A DNA stretch of 64,000 nt from Brevundimonas albigilva (lineage in GTDB: Bacteria; Pseudomonadota; Alphaproteobacteria; Caulobacterales; Caulobacteraceae), in the NCBI RefSeq assembly GCF_023503965.1, contig NZ_CP097298.1:2187001-2251000 (forward strand), read 5' to 3'. A model generated the notes under the pieces. It ran no database searches. It was given only the letters and a program-made list of their open reading frames with translations, and was not told where the DNA came from. This document shows, in pieces, positions 48,644-55,871 of this stretch; positions within the stretch are counted from its first letter, which is position 1; every line of letters begins with the position of its first letter. Position numbers and translations under genes: made by a program.

Positions 48644-48681
48644 CCCGTCCCCGATCTTCGCTGCGCTTCGTCGGGGATGAC
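48644..48681. repeat. REP-like palindrome, copy B (inverted relative to A)
   Basis: Reads CCCGTCCCCGA...TCGGGGATGAC on the plus strand; its complement, GTCATCCCCGACGAAGCGCA then GCGAAGATCGGGGACGGG, aligns with copy A over its whole length, with the stem base changed from GGC to CGA and compensating changes on the other arm. It lies between the GIY-YIG start (48577) and the acyl-CoA dehydrogenase stop (48696). Compensating stem changes suggest that the hairpin itself is conserved. Confidence 0.75.
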
Positions 48682-48695
48682 AAGGAAGGGTGCGC

Positions 48696-49858
48696 CTACA
48701 GCGTCCGGGCGATCAGCAGCTTCATGATCTCGTTGGTGCCGCCGTAGATGCGCTGGACGCGGGCGTCCTTGTACAGCTGGGCGATGGCGTATTCGTTCAT
48801 GTAGCCATAGCCGCCGTGCAGCTGCAGCATCTCGTCGATGGTCTCGCCCTGGATGTCGGTGACCCAGTATTTGGCCATCGAGGCGGTGGCGGCGTCCAGC
48901 TGGCCCTTCAGGTGCAGGCCGATGCAGTGGTCGACGAAGACCTTGGCGACGGTCAGCTTGGTCTTGACCTCGGCCAGCTTGAACTGGGTGTTCTGGAAGT
49001 CGAGGATGCGCTTGCCGAAGGCCTTGCGCTCCTTGACGTAGGCCAGGGTCGCTTCAAGGCCGCGTTCGGCGGCGGCGACGCCCTGGACGGCGATGTTCAG
49101 CCGCTCCTGCGGCAGCTGTTGCATCAGCTGGACGAAGCCCTGGCCCTCGGTCCCGCCGATGATGTTGTCGCCGGGGACCTTCACCTCGTTGAAGAACAGC
49201 TCGGAGGTGTCGTTGGCCTCCATGCCGATCTTGTGCAGGTTGCGGCCGCGCTCGAAGCCTTCGGCGCCGTCGGTCTCGACCACGATCAGCGACGTGCCCT
49301 TGGCGCCTTCCGACGGATCGGTCTTGGCCACCACGATGATGAAGTTGGCCAGCTGGCCGTTGGTGATGAAGGTCTTGGAGCCGTTGACGACATAGCCGTT
49401 GCCGGACTTCACCGCCGTCGTCTTGACGCCCTGCAGGTCCGACCCGGCGCCCGGCTCGGTCATGGCGATGGCGCCGACCAGTTCGCCGGATTGCAGGCGG
49501 GGCAGCCAGCGTTGCTTCTGCTCCTCGGTGCCGTAATGCCAGATGTAGGGCATGACGATCGCATTGTGCAGCGAAATGCCGAAGTGGTCGGCCCCTTCCA
49601 GCCCAGCTGGCGCATCAGCACGACCTCGTGGCGATAGTCGCCGCCCATGCCGCCGTCTTTCTCGGGCATCGACAGGCCCAGCAGGCCGTCGGCGCCGGCC
49701 TGGCTCCACAGGGCGCGGGGCACGCTGGACGCGGCGATCCACTGCTGGACCTTCTCCGGCGGCGCGTGCTCGTCGATCCATTTGCCGACGGAATCGGAGA
49801 AGAGGGTGATCTCTTCTTCCTGCATGAAGGCGGGGTCGGGGCTGTTGAGGATGTTCAT
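48696..49858 (-). CDS. Acyl-CoA dehydrogenase, frameshifted as sequenced
   Basis: About 387-residue FAD-dependent dehydrogenase of fatty- or branched-acyl-CoA oxidation. The N-terminal helical domain (MNILNSPDPAFMQEEEITLF) runs to VVLMRQLGWKG. After the break come ISLHNAIVMPYIWHYGTEEQ, AIAMTEPGAGSDLQGV (FAD motif), NGSKTFITNGQLAN, ERLNIAVQGVAAAERGLE, the QLHGGYGYMNEYAI region and VQRIYGGTNEIMKLLIARTL. One G added in the run complementary to 49592-49595 rejoins the frames (WKGADHFGIS). Electrons would go to ETF and the ETF-QO at 7.97 kb. Confidence 0.94.
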
Positions 49859-49916
49859 GGCGTCTTCCCTTGGACGGTGGTTCCGATCAGTGTCGGAGCT
49901 CTGATTGGAGGTGGGG

Positions 49917-50297
49917 ATGCGATCTGTCTGGGTGGCGATCATCGCCTTGGGGCTTGCCGCCTGCGGACAGCCTGTGCGCTGGCAGAAGGTCGATGGCCCC
50001 TATCTGATCGTGGCGGCCGACGATCCGCTCAACCGCCACCTGTCGTACGACCTGGGGGACGGAAATGCGATCGGCCGCGTCGATTCCACGGTCACGGGGG
50101 TCGGCCACGACGACCGGTACATCACCGTGCGCCGCGAGCCGAAGGGTCGGTCCGGTCTGGTCGAATATTATTATGTTGTACGCGCTCTCGACGGGCCGGG
50201 TGTTCCACCGGAGGCCTTGAAGGGCCCTTTCGACGAAGCGGCTTACGAACGCGAGGTCAAGCGTCTGCATCTGCCTGACCTCGCACCCGTTTATTGA
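49917..50297 (+). CDS. Small predicted lipoprotein, unknown function
   Basis: 126 residues from ATG 49917 (GGAGGTGGGG just upstream). The N-terminus MRSVWVAIIALGLAAC is a lipoprotein signal with lipobox LAAC, Cys16 being the lipidated residue. The body (QKVDGPYLIVAADDPLNRHLSY, YYYVVRALDGPGVPPEALKG) suggests a small beta-rich domain. I do not recognise a family. The gene is squeezed between two leftward acyl-CoA dehydrogenases on the opposite strand and abuts the second without a gap. Base use is a little less GC-rich than neighbours. Confidence 0.75.
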   Translation: MRSVWVAIIALGLAACGQPVRWQKVDGPYLIVAADDPLNRHLSYDLGDGNAIGRVDSTVTGVGHDDRYITVRREPKGRSGLVEYYYVVRALDGPGVPPEALKGPFDEAAYEREVKRLHLPDLAPVY

Positions 50298-52082
50298 TCA
50301 GAACGCCTCGGCCGGCATGGCCATCAGCACCTCGGCGCCGGTCTTCATCTTCTTCAGGTGGGCGCCCGCGTCGGGCAGGATGCGCTCGACGAAGTAGCGG
50401 CCGGTCTGAAGCTTGGCGGCATAGTAGGGATCGGTCGAACCGGCCTCGATCTGTCCTTGAGCCGCCTTGGCCATCTGGGCCCACATATAGGCCAGGGCCG
50501 TCAGGCCGAAGACGTTCAGATAGTCGGTCGAGGCGGCGCCGGCGTTGTCCGGATTGGCCATGCCGTTCTGCATCAGCCACATGGTGCCGTCCTGCAGCTT
50601 GGCCTTGGCGTCGGCCAGGCCGTCGACGAAGGGCTTGATGGCCTCGTTCGCGCCGTTCTCGGCCACGAAGGCGTCGATCTCGCCGAACCAGGTCATGATG
50701 GCGCGGCCGCCGTTGGAGGGCAGCTTGCGGCCCACCAGGTCCAGCGCTTGAATGCCGTTGGCGCCCTCGTAGATCATGGTGATGCGGGCGTCGCGCAGAT
50801 ACTGGCTGGCGGGGAAGTGCTCGGTGTAGCCCGAACCGCCGTGCACCTGCATGGCCAGGGACGCGACGTGGAAGCCCTTGTCGGTCAGATAGGCCTTCAG
50901 TACCGGCGTCAGCAGGCCCATGTAGTCCTTGGCCCGGGTCGCCACGGCCTCGTCCTCGGACTTCTCCAGGTCGGCGTGCAGCGCGGTCCACAGGATGAAG
51001 GCCTGGCCGCCCTCGACGAAGGCGCGGGCCTCCAGCAGCATCCGGCGCACGTCCGGGTGGACGATGATCGGGTCGGCCGGGCCGTCCGGGTTCTTCGGCC
51101 CGGTCAGCGAACGGCCCTGCAGGCGGTCCTTGGCGAACTCGACCGCGGCCTGGTAGGCGGCCGTGCCGATGGCCAGGCCCTGCAGGCCGGTGCCCAGGCG
51201 CGCCTCGTTCATGACCACGAACATGTTGTTCATGCCGCGGCCTTCTTCGCCCAGCAGCCAGCCCTTGGCGCCGTCGTACTGCATGACGCAGGTGGCGTTG
51301 CCGTGGATGCCCATCTTCTCTTCCAGGCCGGCGCATTCCAGGCTGTTGCGCTCGCCCAGCGAGCCGTCCTCGTTGACCAGGTATTTCGGCACCACGAACA
51401 GGCTCAGCCCCTTGATGCCGGGGACGGCGCCCTCGATGCGGGCCAGGACGGTGTGGATGATGTTGTCCGAGAAGTCGTGCTCGCCCGCCGAGATCCAGAT
51501 CTTCTGGCCGGTGATCGAGAAGCTGCCGTCGTCGTTGCGCACGGCCTTGGTGCGCACCATGCCCAGGTCGGTGCCGCACTGGGGCTCGGTCAGGTTCATG
51601 GTGCCCGACCATTCGCCCGAGACCATCTTGGGCAGGTACTTGGCCTTGATCTCGTCCGAGGCGCTGGCGTGGATGCCGGCGTAGGCCGAGGACGTCAGGC
51701 CGGGATACATCGAAAAGGCCGCCGAGGCGCCGGCCGTCATCTGGCCGAAGGCCGAGGCGACGACGCTGGGCATGCCCTGGCCGCCGTATTCCGGATCGGC
51801 GGCCAGCGCCATCCAGCCGGCCTCGGACATGGCCTTGTAGGCTTCCTTCCAGCCCTTGGGGCCGGTCACGACGCCGCCCGGCGCCCAGTGGCAGCCTTCA
51901 TTGTCGCCGGGATTGTTGATGGGGGCGATGACCTCGTCGGCGAACTTGGCGCCTTCCTCCAGGATCTGGCCGACCAGGTCGGACGAGACGTCCTGGAAGC
52001 CGGGCTGGTTGGTGTAGCGGTCGATCTCCAGCACCTCGTTCAGGATGAAGGTGAAGTCGCGGACGGGCGCCTTGTAGGCCAT
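50298..52082 (-). CDS. Acyl-CoA dehydrogenase, long form with C-terminal extension (FadE/DmdC-like)
   Basis: 594 residues. Typical N-terminus for this subgroup, YKAPVRDFTFILNEVLEID; FAD-site NLTEPQCGTDLGMVRTKA; ITGQKIWISAGEHD; RLGTGLQGLAIGTAAYQAA; QVHGGSGYTEHFPASQYLRD; and ITMIYEGANGIQALDLVGRKL with the adenine-pocket region. A C-terminal domain of about 130 residues (AFVAENGANEAI onward) marks the long AcdA/DmdC-type class. The MerR gene precedes it by two bases, so it is the regulator's operon partner. Substrate unknown. Confidence 0.94.
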   Translation of the reverse strand: MAYKAPVRDFTFILNEVLEIDRYTNQPGFQDVSSDLVGQILEEGAKFADEVIAPINNPGDNEGCHWAPGGVVTGPKGWKEAYKAMSEAGWMALAADPEYGGQGMPSVVASAFGQMTAGASAAFSMYPGLTSSAYAGIHASASDEIKAKYLPKMVSGEWSGTMNLTEPQCGTDLGMVRTKAVRNDDGSFSITGQKIWISAGEHDFSDNIIHTVLARIEGAVPGIKGLSLFVVPKYLVNEDGSLGERNSLECAGLEEKMGIHGNATCVMQYDGAKGWLLGEEGRGMNNMFVVMNEARLGTGLQGLAIGTAAYQAAVEFAKDRLQGRSLTGPKNPDGPADPIIVHPDVRRMLLEARAFVEGGQAFILWTALHADLEKSEDEAVATRAKDYMGLLTPVLKAYLTDKGFHVASLAMQVHGGSGYTEHFPASQYLRDARITMIYEGANGIQALDLVGRKLPSNGGRAIMTWFGEIDAFVAENGANEAIKPFVDGLADAKAKLQDGTMWLMQNGMANPDNAGAASTDYLNVFGLTALAYMWAQMAKAAQGQIEAGSTDPYYAAKLQTGRYFVERILPDAGAHLKKMKTGAEVLMAMPAEAF

Positions 52083-52084
52083 GA

Positions 52085-52564
52085 TTACGCTCTCGCTTTG
52101 AACGGGTGGTGGTCGTGGTTGAGGCGGGACTTGAGCAGCCGCTCATAGTCCTCGGCGCCCGGCAGCAGGTCCGGGCGGTGTTCGGACAGTTTGGATTCCA
52201 TCCAGGCGCAGGCCTCCTCGGCCGTCTCGATGGCGCCCTCGATGTCTTCCAGCTGTTGTTTCAGCGCCTCGATCTGGGCGCGGTGGCGCACCAGGGCGAC
52301 GGCCATCTGATGGACGTTGTGATCCTTGCGGTCGTAGAGATCCATCATCTCCTGGATCTCCTGCAAGGTGAAGCCGATGCGGCGCCCCCTCAGGATCAGC
52401 TTCAGCCGCGCCCGGTCGCGCGCGTCATAGACGCGGGTCTGGCCCTTGCGCGCGGGCGTCAGCAGGCCCTTGTCCTCGTAGAAACGAAGCGCGCGCGCCG
52501 TCGCGCCGAACTCGCGGCACAGCTGGCGGATGGAATAGGTGCGATGATCGTCGGCGGTCGCCAT
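52085..52564 (-). CDS. MerR-family regulator of acyl-CoA/amino-acid catabolism (LiuR-like)
   Basis: 159 residues. The winged HTH is at the N-terminus (YSIRQLCREFGATARALRFYEDKGLL, split motif; QTRVYDARDRARLKLILRGRRIGFTLQEI). A long coiled coil (AVALVRHRAQIEALKQQLEDIE) dimerises it, and a Cys-containing C-terminus (AEEACAWMES) follows. The layout matches MerR members controlling branched-chain or fatty-acid catabolism genes (LiuR type). Two strong palindromic boxes lie just upstream, suggesting autoregulation together with the acyl-CoA dehydrogenase. Confidence 0.88.
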   Translation of the reverse strand: MATADDHRTYSIRQLCREFGATARALRFYEDKGLLTPARKGQTRVYDARDRARLKLILRGRRIGFTLQEIQEMMDLYDRKDHNVHQMAVALVRHRAQIEALKQQLEDIEGAIETAEEACAWMESKLSEHRPDLLPGAEDYERLLKSRLNHDHHPFKARA

Positions 52565-52577
52565 GCCGCCTTCATAA

Positions 52578-52620
52578 CTTTACGTGCGCGTAAAGGAAGC
52601 GTCTTTACGCGCACGTAAGG
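52578..52620 (-). promoter_or_regulatory. Tandem MerR operator boxes
   Basis: Two 18-bp near-palindromes, CTTTACGTGCGCGTAAAG at 52578-52595 and CTTTACGCGCACGTAAGG at 52603-52620, with starts 25 bases apart. The arms CTTTACG/CGTAAAG are perfect in the first and one base off in the second. They lie 14-56 bases before the MerR ATG and resemble the TTTACGT-type sites known for LiuR regulators. Binding by the adjacent MerR protein is inferred. Confidence 0.8.
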
Positions 52621-52634
52621 GTAAGCTTCACGCG

Positions 52635-52667
52635 CGCCGCGCCGCGCCGCGCCGCGCCGCGCCGCGC
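52635..52667. repeat. Pentanucleotide tandem repeat (GCCGC)n
   Basis: About six or seven copies of gccgc/cgcgc in register between the MerR operators and the DoxX terminator. Noncoding simple repeat, probably prone to slippage and to assembly error. Confidence 0.8.
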
Positions 52668-52674
52668 AAGAAAA

Positions 52675-52708
52675 GGGCCCGGAACCTGGGGGGAGGGGTT
52701 CCGGGCCC
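52675..52708 (-). terminator. Rho-independent terminator of the DoxX gene
   Basis: A perfect 12-bp stem pairs gggcccggaacc (52675-52686) with ggttccgggccc (52697-52708), loop ten bases. Read on the minus strand it is followed by TTTTC (aaaa at 52671-52674). It lies 27 bases beyond the DoxX stop. Confidence 0.88.
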
Positions 52709-52734
52709 ATGCGGCGCCGCCGGCTGGGGGGAGA

Positions 52735-53156
52735 TCAGGCCTTGCGGCGACCCAGCAGCACCGGAACGGTGATGGCCAGAAGGACGGCGTTGACGACGGC
52801 CAGGCCGATGTCCTGGCTGAGCGCGTGGACGGCCAGCATCACGGCCTCGAGGATGATCAGGCCGACGGTCGAGGTCAGCAGCACCGGCCGGAAGGCGCGC
52901 CACGAGATCAGCGGCGTCAGCACGCCCAGGGCCAGCACGATCTCGACGACGCCCAGGCCGCGCACCATGTTCTCGGGCGCGACGGCGGGCCAGCCCATCA
53001 GGGTGATCAGGTTGGTCATCGACTCGGTCAGCTTGGCGTAGCCGGCGGCGATGAAGAACATCGCCAGCCAGCCCTGCAGCGTCCACAGGGCGATGTTCTT
53101 ATAGGCGGCGCGCGAACGCGCCCGGGGGAGGAAACGGGGAGGGTGGTCGTGGTCAT
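52735..53156 (-). CDS. DoxX-family membrane protein, frameshifted as sequenced
   Basis: About 140 residues with four helices: LWTLQGWLAMFFIAAGYAKL, ENMVRGLGVVEIVLALGVL, FRPVLLTSTVGLIILEAVML and IGLAVVNAVLLAITVPVLL, ending in GRRKA. DoxX proteins are small inner-membrane proteins tied to thiol or redox stress in some bacteria. The initiating ATG (53156, MTTTTLPVSSP) is out of frame with the membrane part. One extra base in the ggggg run 53124-53128 gives SSPRARSRAAYKN. Expression may be controlled by the 13-bp iterons upstream. Confidence 0.82.
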
Positions 53157-53243
53157 CGGAAGAGCGCCTGAATTCGCAACAGTGACGATATCGGATTGCT
53201 CCTCGCCCTGCGCAAGAGGGTGTATAGCGACGCTCCGCCGATT

Positions 53244-53286
53244 TGTCATCACGCGATGACATCAACTGATGACATCAGCTGATGAC
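53244..53286 (-). promoter_or_regulatory. GATGAC iterons upstream of DoxX
   Basis: GATGAC occurs at 53255, 53268 and 53281, exactly 13 bases apart, inside near-identical 13-mers (GATGACATCAACT, GATGACATCAGCT, GATGACTTATTGT). Two palindromes overlap them: TGTCATC-ACGC-GATGACA (53244-53261) and CTGATGACATCAG (53266-53278). The array is about 90-130 bases before the DoxX ATG and just past the HTH stop at 53295. It is probably a multimeric regulator site; the binder is unknown. Confidence 0.65.
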
Positions 53287-53294
53287 TTATTGTT

Positions 53295-53528
53295 TCAGTC
53301 CGGTGAAAGCTCCGTGTCCGAATGGGGGCCCGGCGTCTGGACGATCAGGTCGCCGGGCTGGCAATCCAGTTCGCGGCACAGGGCGTCCAGGGTCGAGAAG
53401 CGCACGGCGCGCGCCTTGCCGGTCTTCAGGATGGACAAGTTGGCCATCGTCACGCCGACCCGATCGGACAGTTCGGTCAGGGACATGCGGCGTTCGAGCA
53501 GCAGGCGGTCCAGCTGGATCAGGATCAT
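53295..53528 (-). CDS. Small XRE/Cro-type HTH regulator (YozG-like)
   Basis: 77 residues, essentially one HTH domain: MILIQLDRLLLERRMSLTEL, SDRVGVTMANLSILKTGKAR (recognition helix region) and STLDALCRELDCQPGDLIV. This form is typical of YozG-like regulators that travel with DUF2975 membrane proteins. It starts eight bases after the DUF2975 stop and is presumably coexpressed. Likely target: the ATCGAT boxes ahead of the DUF2975 gene. Confidence 0.88.
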   Translation of the reverse strand: MILIQLDRLLLERRMSLTELSDRVGVTMANLSILKTGKARAVRFSTLDALCRELDCQPGDLIVQTPGPHSDTELSPD

Positions 53529-53536
53529 GGCGCGCC

Positions 53537-54064
53537 TCAGACCGTGCTCAGCTGTTCGTCGCGCATCGCCGATCCCTGCCGGAACACCTCGGCCAGGATG
53601 AACACGACCAGGATGCCCAGCCAGGAGCCCAGGCCGATATCGTAGTCCGTGGGCGCCTGGTCGATGCTGAGCGGCGCGACGACGGCCAGCAGAATGGCCG
53701 TCAACTGGATCCCCAGCAGACCGAAGCCGACGGCCTGCAGGCGCTTCACATTGGCGCGTTCGAAGGCGTCGCCGCGGTTCACCGACAGCAGGATGGCGCG
53801 CAGCCGGTTGATCACCCACCAGGTGAAGCCGCAGGCCAGGAAGGCGCCGAGCAGGGTCAGCCGCTCCACGACCGCCAGGTGCCGGCTCGGATCTTCGCGG
53901 GCATCGTTGAGGCCGTCGAGAAAGCCGGACGCCAGGTCCGGCACGAACAGGCTGAGGAATGTGACGAAGGCCATGAAACAGGCGGCGATCATCACGAACA
54001 CATTGACGAACCCCAGGCACCAGCGCAGCGCGCTCGCCGCCGAATATTTCCCGATCAGCTTCAT
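53537..54064 (-). CDS. DUF2975 membrane protein
   Basis: 175 residues with four hydrophobic helices: WCLGFVNVFVMIAACFMAFV, LTLLGAFLACGFTWWVINRL, VGFGLLGIQLTAILLAVVAP and LGSWLGILVVFILAEVFRQG. The internal DAFERANVKRLQAVG and C-terminal LAEVFRQGSAMRDEQLSTV motifs define DUF2975. Function unknown; the family nearly always precedes a small Cro-type HTH gene, as here. First gene of the pair. Confidence 0.9.
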   Translation of the reverse strand: MKLIGKYSAASALRWCLGFVNVFVMIAACFMAFVTFLSLFVPDLASGFLDGLNDAREDPSRHLAVVERLTLLGAFLACGFTWWVINRLRAILLSVNRGDAFERANVKRLQAVGFGLLGIQLTAILLAVVAPLSIDQAPTDYDIGLGSWLGILVVFILAEVFRQGSAMRDEQLSTV

Positions 54065-54106
54065 AAGCTCGTCTCCCGGGCCGCCCCTCGCGGCCTGCTT
54101 GGCGAC

Positions 54107-54152
54107 TATCGATATGCATTTATCGAAAAACAGACAAGAACATTATCGATAA
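54107..54152 (-). promoter_or_regulatory. ATCGAT-box region ahead of DUF2975-HTH pair
   Basis: The only strongly AT-rich stretch in this part of the window. It holds three related boxes: TATCGATA (54107-54114), TTTATCGA (54119-54126) and the perfect palindrome TTATCGATAA (54143-54152). They lie 43-88 bases before the DUF2975 ATG. Autoregulation by the small HTH protein is the natural guess. Confidence 0.6.
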
Positions 54153-54180
54153 ACGAGATGAAGCTTTTGTAAGGTTCAGA

Positions 54181-55609
54181 TCAGCCGAAGGCCCAGGCCG
54201 CGCGCGCCGCCTCCAGCCGCGCCAGCTTGGCCTCGAACGGCGCCCAGTCGTCGTCGGCGTCGATCGCGCTCCAGATCGCCTCGACCTCCTCGATCAGCAT
54301 CTCTTCCGGCTGGCGGGCGGCGAACATCGGATGCTCCAGCCGCGCGATGCGGTCGGGTTCGTGCTCCATCAGGGCGAAGCGGAAGGCGTCGAAGGCCTCG
54401 CCCTGATAGATCCTGGCGCGCGGACCCGACAGGGCGCGGGCGGAGGAGGCGAAGCCGCCGAACCAGTCGAAGAACAGCGGCTCCCACCGCAGCGCCGCGC
54501 CGCCTTCCCGCAGCAGGGCCAGGGTCGCGTCCAGCAGCCGCTGGTCCGCCGCCTCGCCCAGGCTGAGCACGCCCAGCCGCATCAGGAAGGCCGCGCGCAG
54601 TTCGCGGATGTAGGCGGGGCCGAAGCCGTTCAGGGCGTCCGTCAGCGGCTCGACCTCGGCGACCAGCTTCAGGCAGCCGGCCAGCTGCGTCAGGTTCCAG
54701 AACACCGCCTCGGGCTGGCGGGCGAAGGCGTAGAGGCCCGTCTGGTCGAAATAGGCGGCGGTGAAGCCGGGATCGTAGAAGGGCAGGAAGCGCCAGGGGC
54801 CGTAGTCGAAGCTCTCGCCCGTCGCGTTCAGATTGTCGGTGTTCAGCACGCCGTGGACGAAGCCGGCGGCGATCCAGCGCGCGGTCAGCCTGGCCGAGGC
54901 GGCGACGATCGCGGCCAGCAGGCCGGGCGCGTCCCCCGGCGCGACCTGCGGGTGATAGAGGGCGCGCACGTGCTCGACCAGCGCCTCGATCTGGTCCCGA
55001 CGGCCCAGATAGGCGGCGCGCTGGAAGGTCCCGAAGCGCACATGGCTGTGCGACAGCCGCACCAGCACGGCCGAGCGCGTGGGAGAGGGTTCGTCGCCCC
55101 GCTCCAGCGCCTCGCCGGTCTCGATCAGCGACAGGGCGCGGCTGGTCGGGACGCCCAGCGCCTCCAGCATCGCGGCCGCCAGCGCCTCGCGCACGCCGCC
55201 CTTCAGCGTCAGCCGGCCGTCGCCGCCGCGCGACCAGGGCGTCCGCCCGGACCCCTTGGTCCCCAGGTCCATTAATCTTGGCCTATCGCTCGCTGCTTGA
55301 GGCGTTTCGCGCAGCTGGGCGGCCAGGAAGCCGCGGCCGTCGCCCAGGTCGGGATTGTAGGTGCGGAACTGATGGCCGTGATAGCGCATGGCGATCGGGC
55401 CGGGCTGGCCGGGCAGGGGCGCGAACCGGCCGAAGGCGGCGATCCATTCGGCGTCGGTCAGCGTCTCCAGCCCCACCTCGGCGGCGGCCCGGTCGTTACG
55501 CAGGCGCAAGATCGTCTGAGGAAAGTCCGCCGCCGTCACCGCGTCGGCGTAGTCCGGCCCCAGGTCGAAGAAGCGGGGCTCGGGGCGATAGGCGGGGGGA
55601 AACGGGCAT
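54181..55609 (-). CDS. selO: Protein adenylyltransferase SelO (YdiU), frameshifted near start
   Basis: About 475-residue pseudokinase-fold enzyme that AMPylates proteins, linked to redox stress. Visible are MRYHGHQFRTYNPDLGDGRGF, LMDLGTKGSGRTPWSRGGDGRLTLKGG (family hallmark, split), ALGVPTSRALSLIETGE, SHVRFGTFQ, GFVHGVLNTDNLNATGESFDYGPW (active-site Asn/Asp, split) and DPGFTAAYFDQTGLYAFARQP. The ATG at 55609 leads MPVSP..., and one base fewer in the gggggg run 55594-55599 joins it to AYRPEPRFFDLGPDYAD. Otherwise intact. The usual C-terminal Cys is not seen; the protein ends AAWAFG. Confidence 0.93.
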
Positions 55610-55871
55610 GGCTGCTAGGTGCGTCGCCCGGCGGTCCGGCGCAAGCGGGGCGCCGCCGCTTTCCCGGCCGCCCCGCCGGCGCGAAAGACGCCCCGGCGGT
55701 TGAACCTTGAGCGTGGAGCCGTATTATTCCCCGCAGAGATCAGGCCCTGCGGCGTCCGCCGCAACGGCCAGGCCGGCGTCGTCTTCCGTCGTGAGGGCGG
55801 CGAACCCGGTCCGGCGTCCGTCGATAACCTGGCGCCGCGACAGCTTCAGCAGATCAAGACCGGAGGCCGCC
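55610..55871 (+). promoter_or_regulatory. nhaA 5' leader, possible structured RNA
   Basis: 262 bases without a supported gene between the divergent selO and nhaA starts. It contains dense GC hairpin potential (ctgcggcgtccgccgcaac; ggccaggccggcgtcgtc; ggcggcgaacccggtccggcg). Alphaproteobacterial nhaA genes are often preceded by nhaA-I (lithium) riboswitches. This leader has suitable length and placement, but I cannot confirm the consensus by eye. The open frame from 55707 across this region has no homology. Confidence 0.3.

Noticed and set aside
53157-53265. Alternative long DoxX start at 53265, in frame with the membrane part
   Set aside because: It would add a charged segment through the iteron region; the ATG at 53156 plus a one-base homopolymer correction gives a normal DoxX N-terminus.
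55707-55871. 55-codon N-terminal extension of NhaA
   Set aside because: Arg/Ser-rich, unlike NhaA, and the GTG at 55872 has a good ribosome site at the family's normal start.
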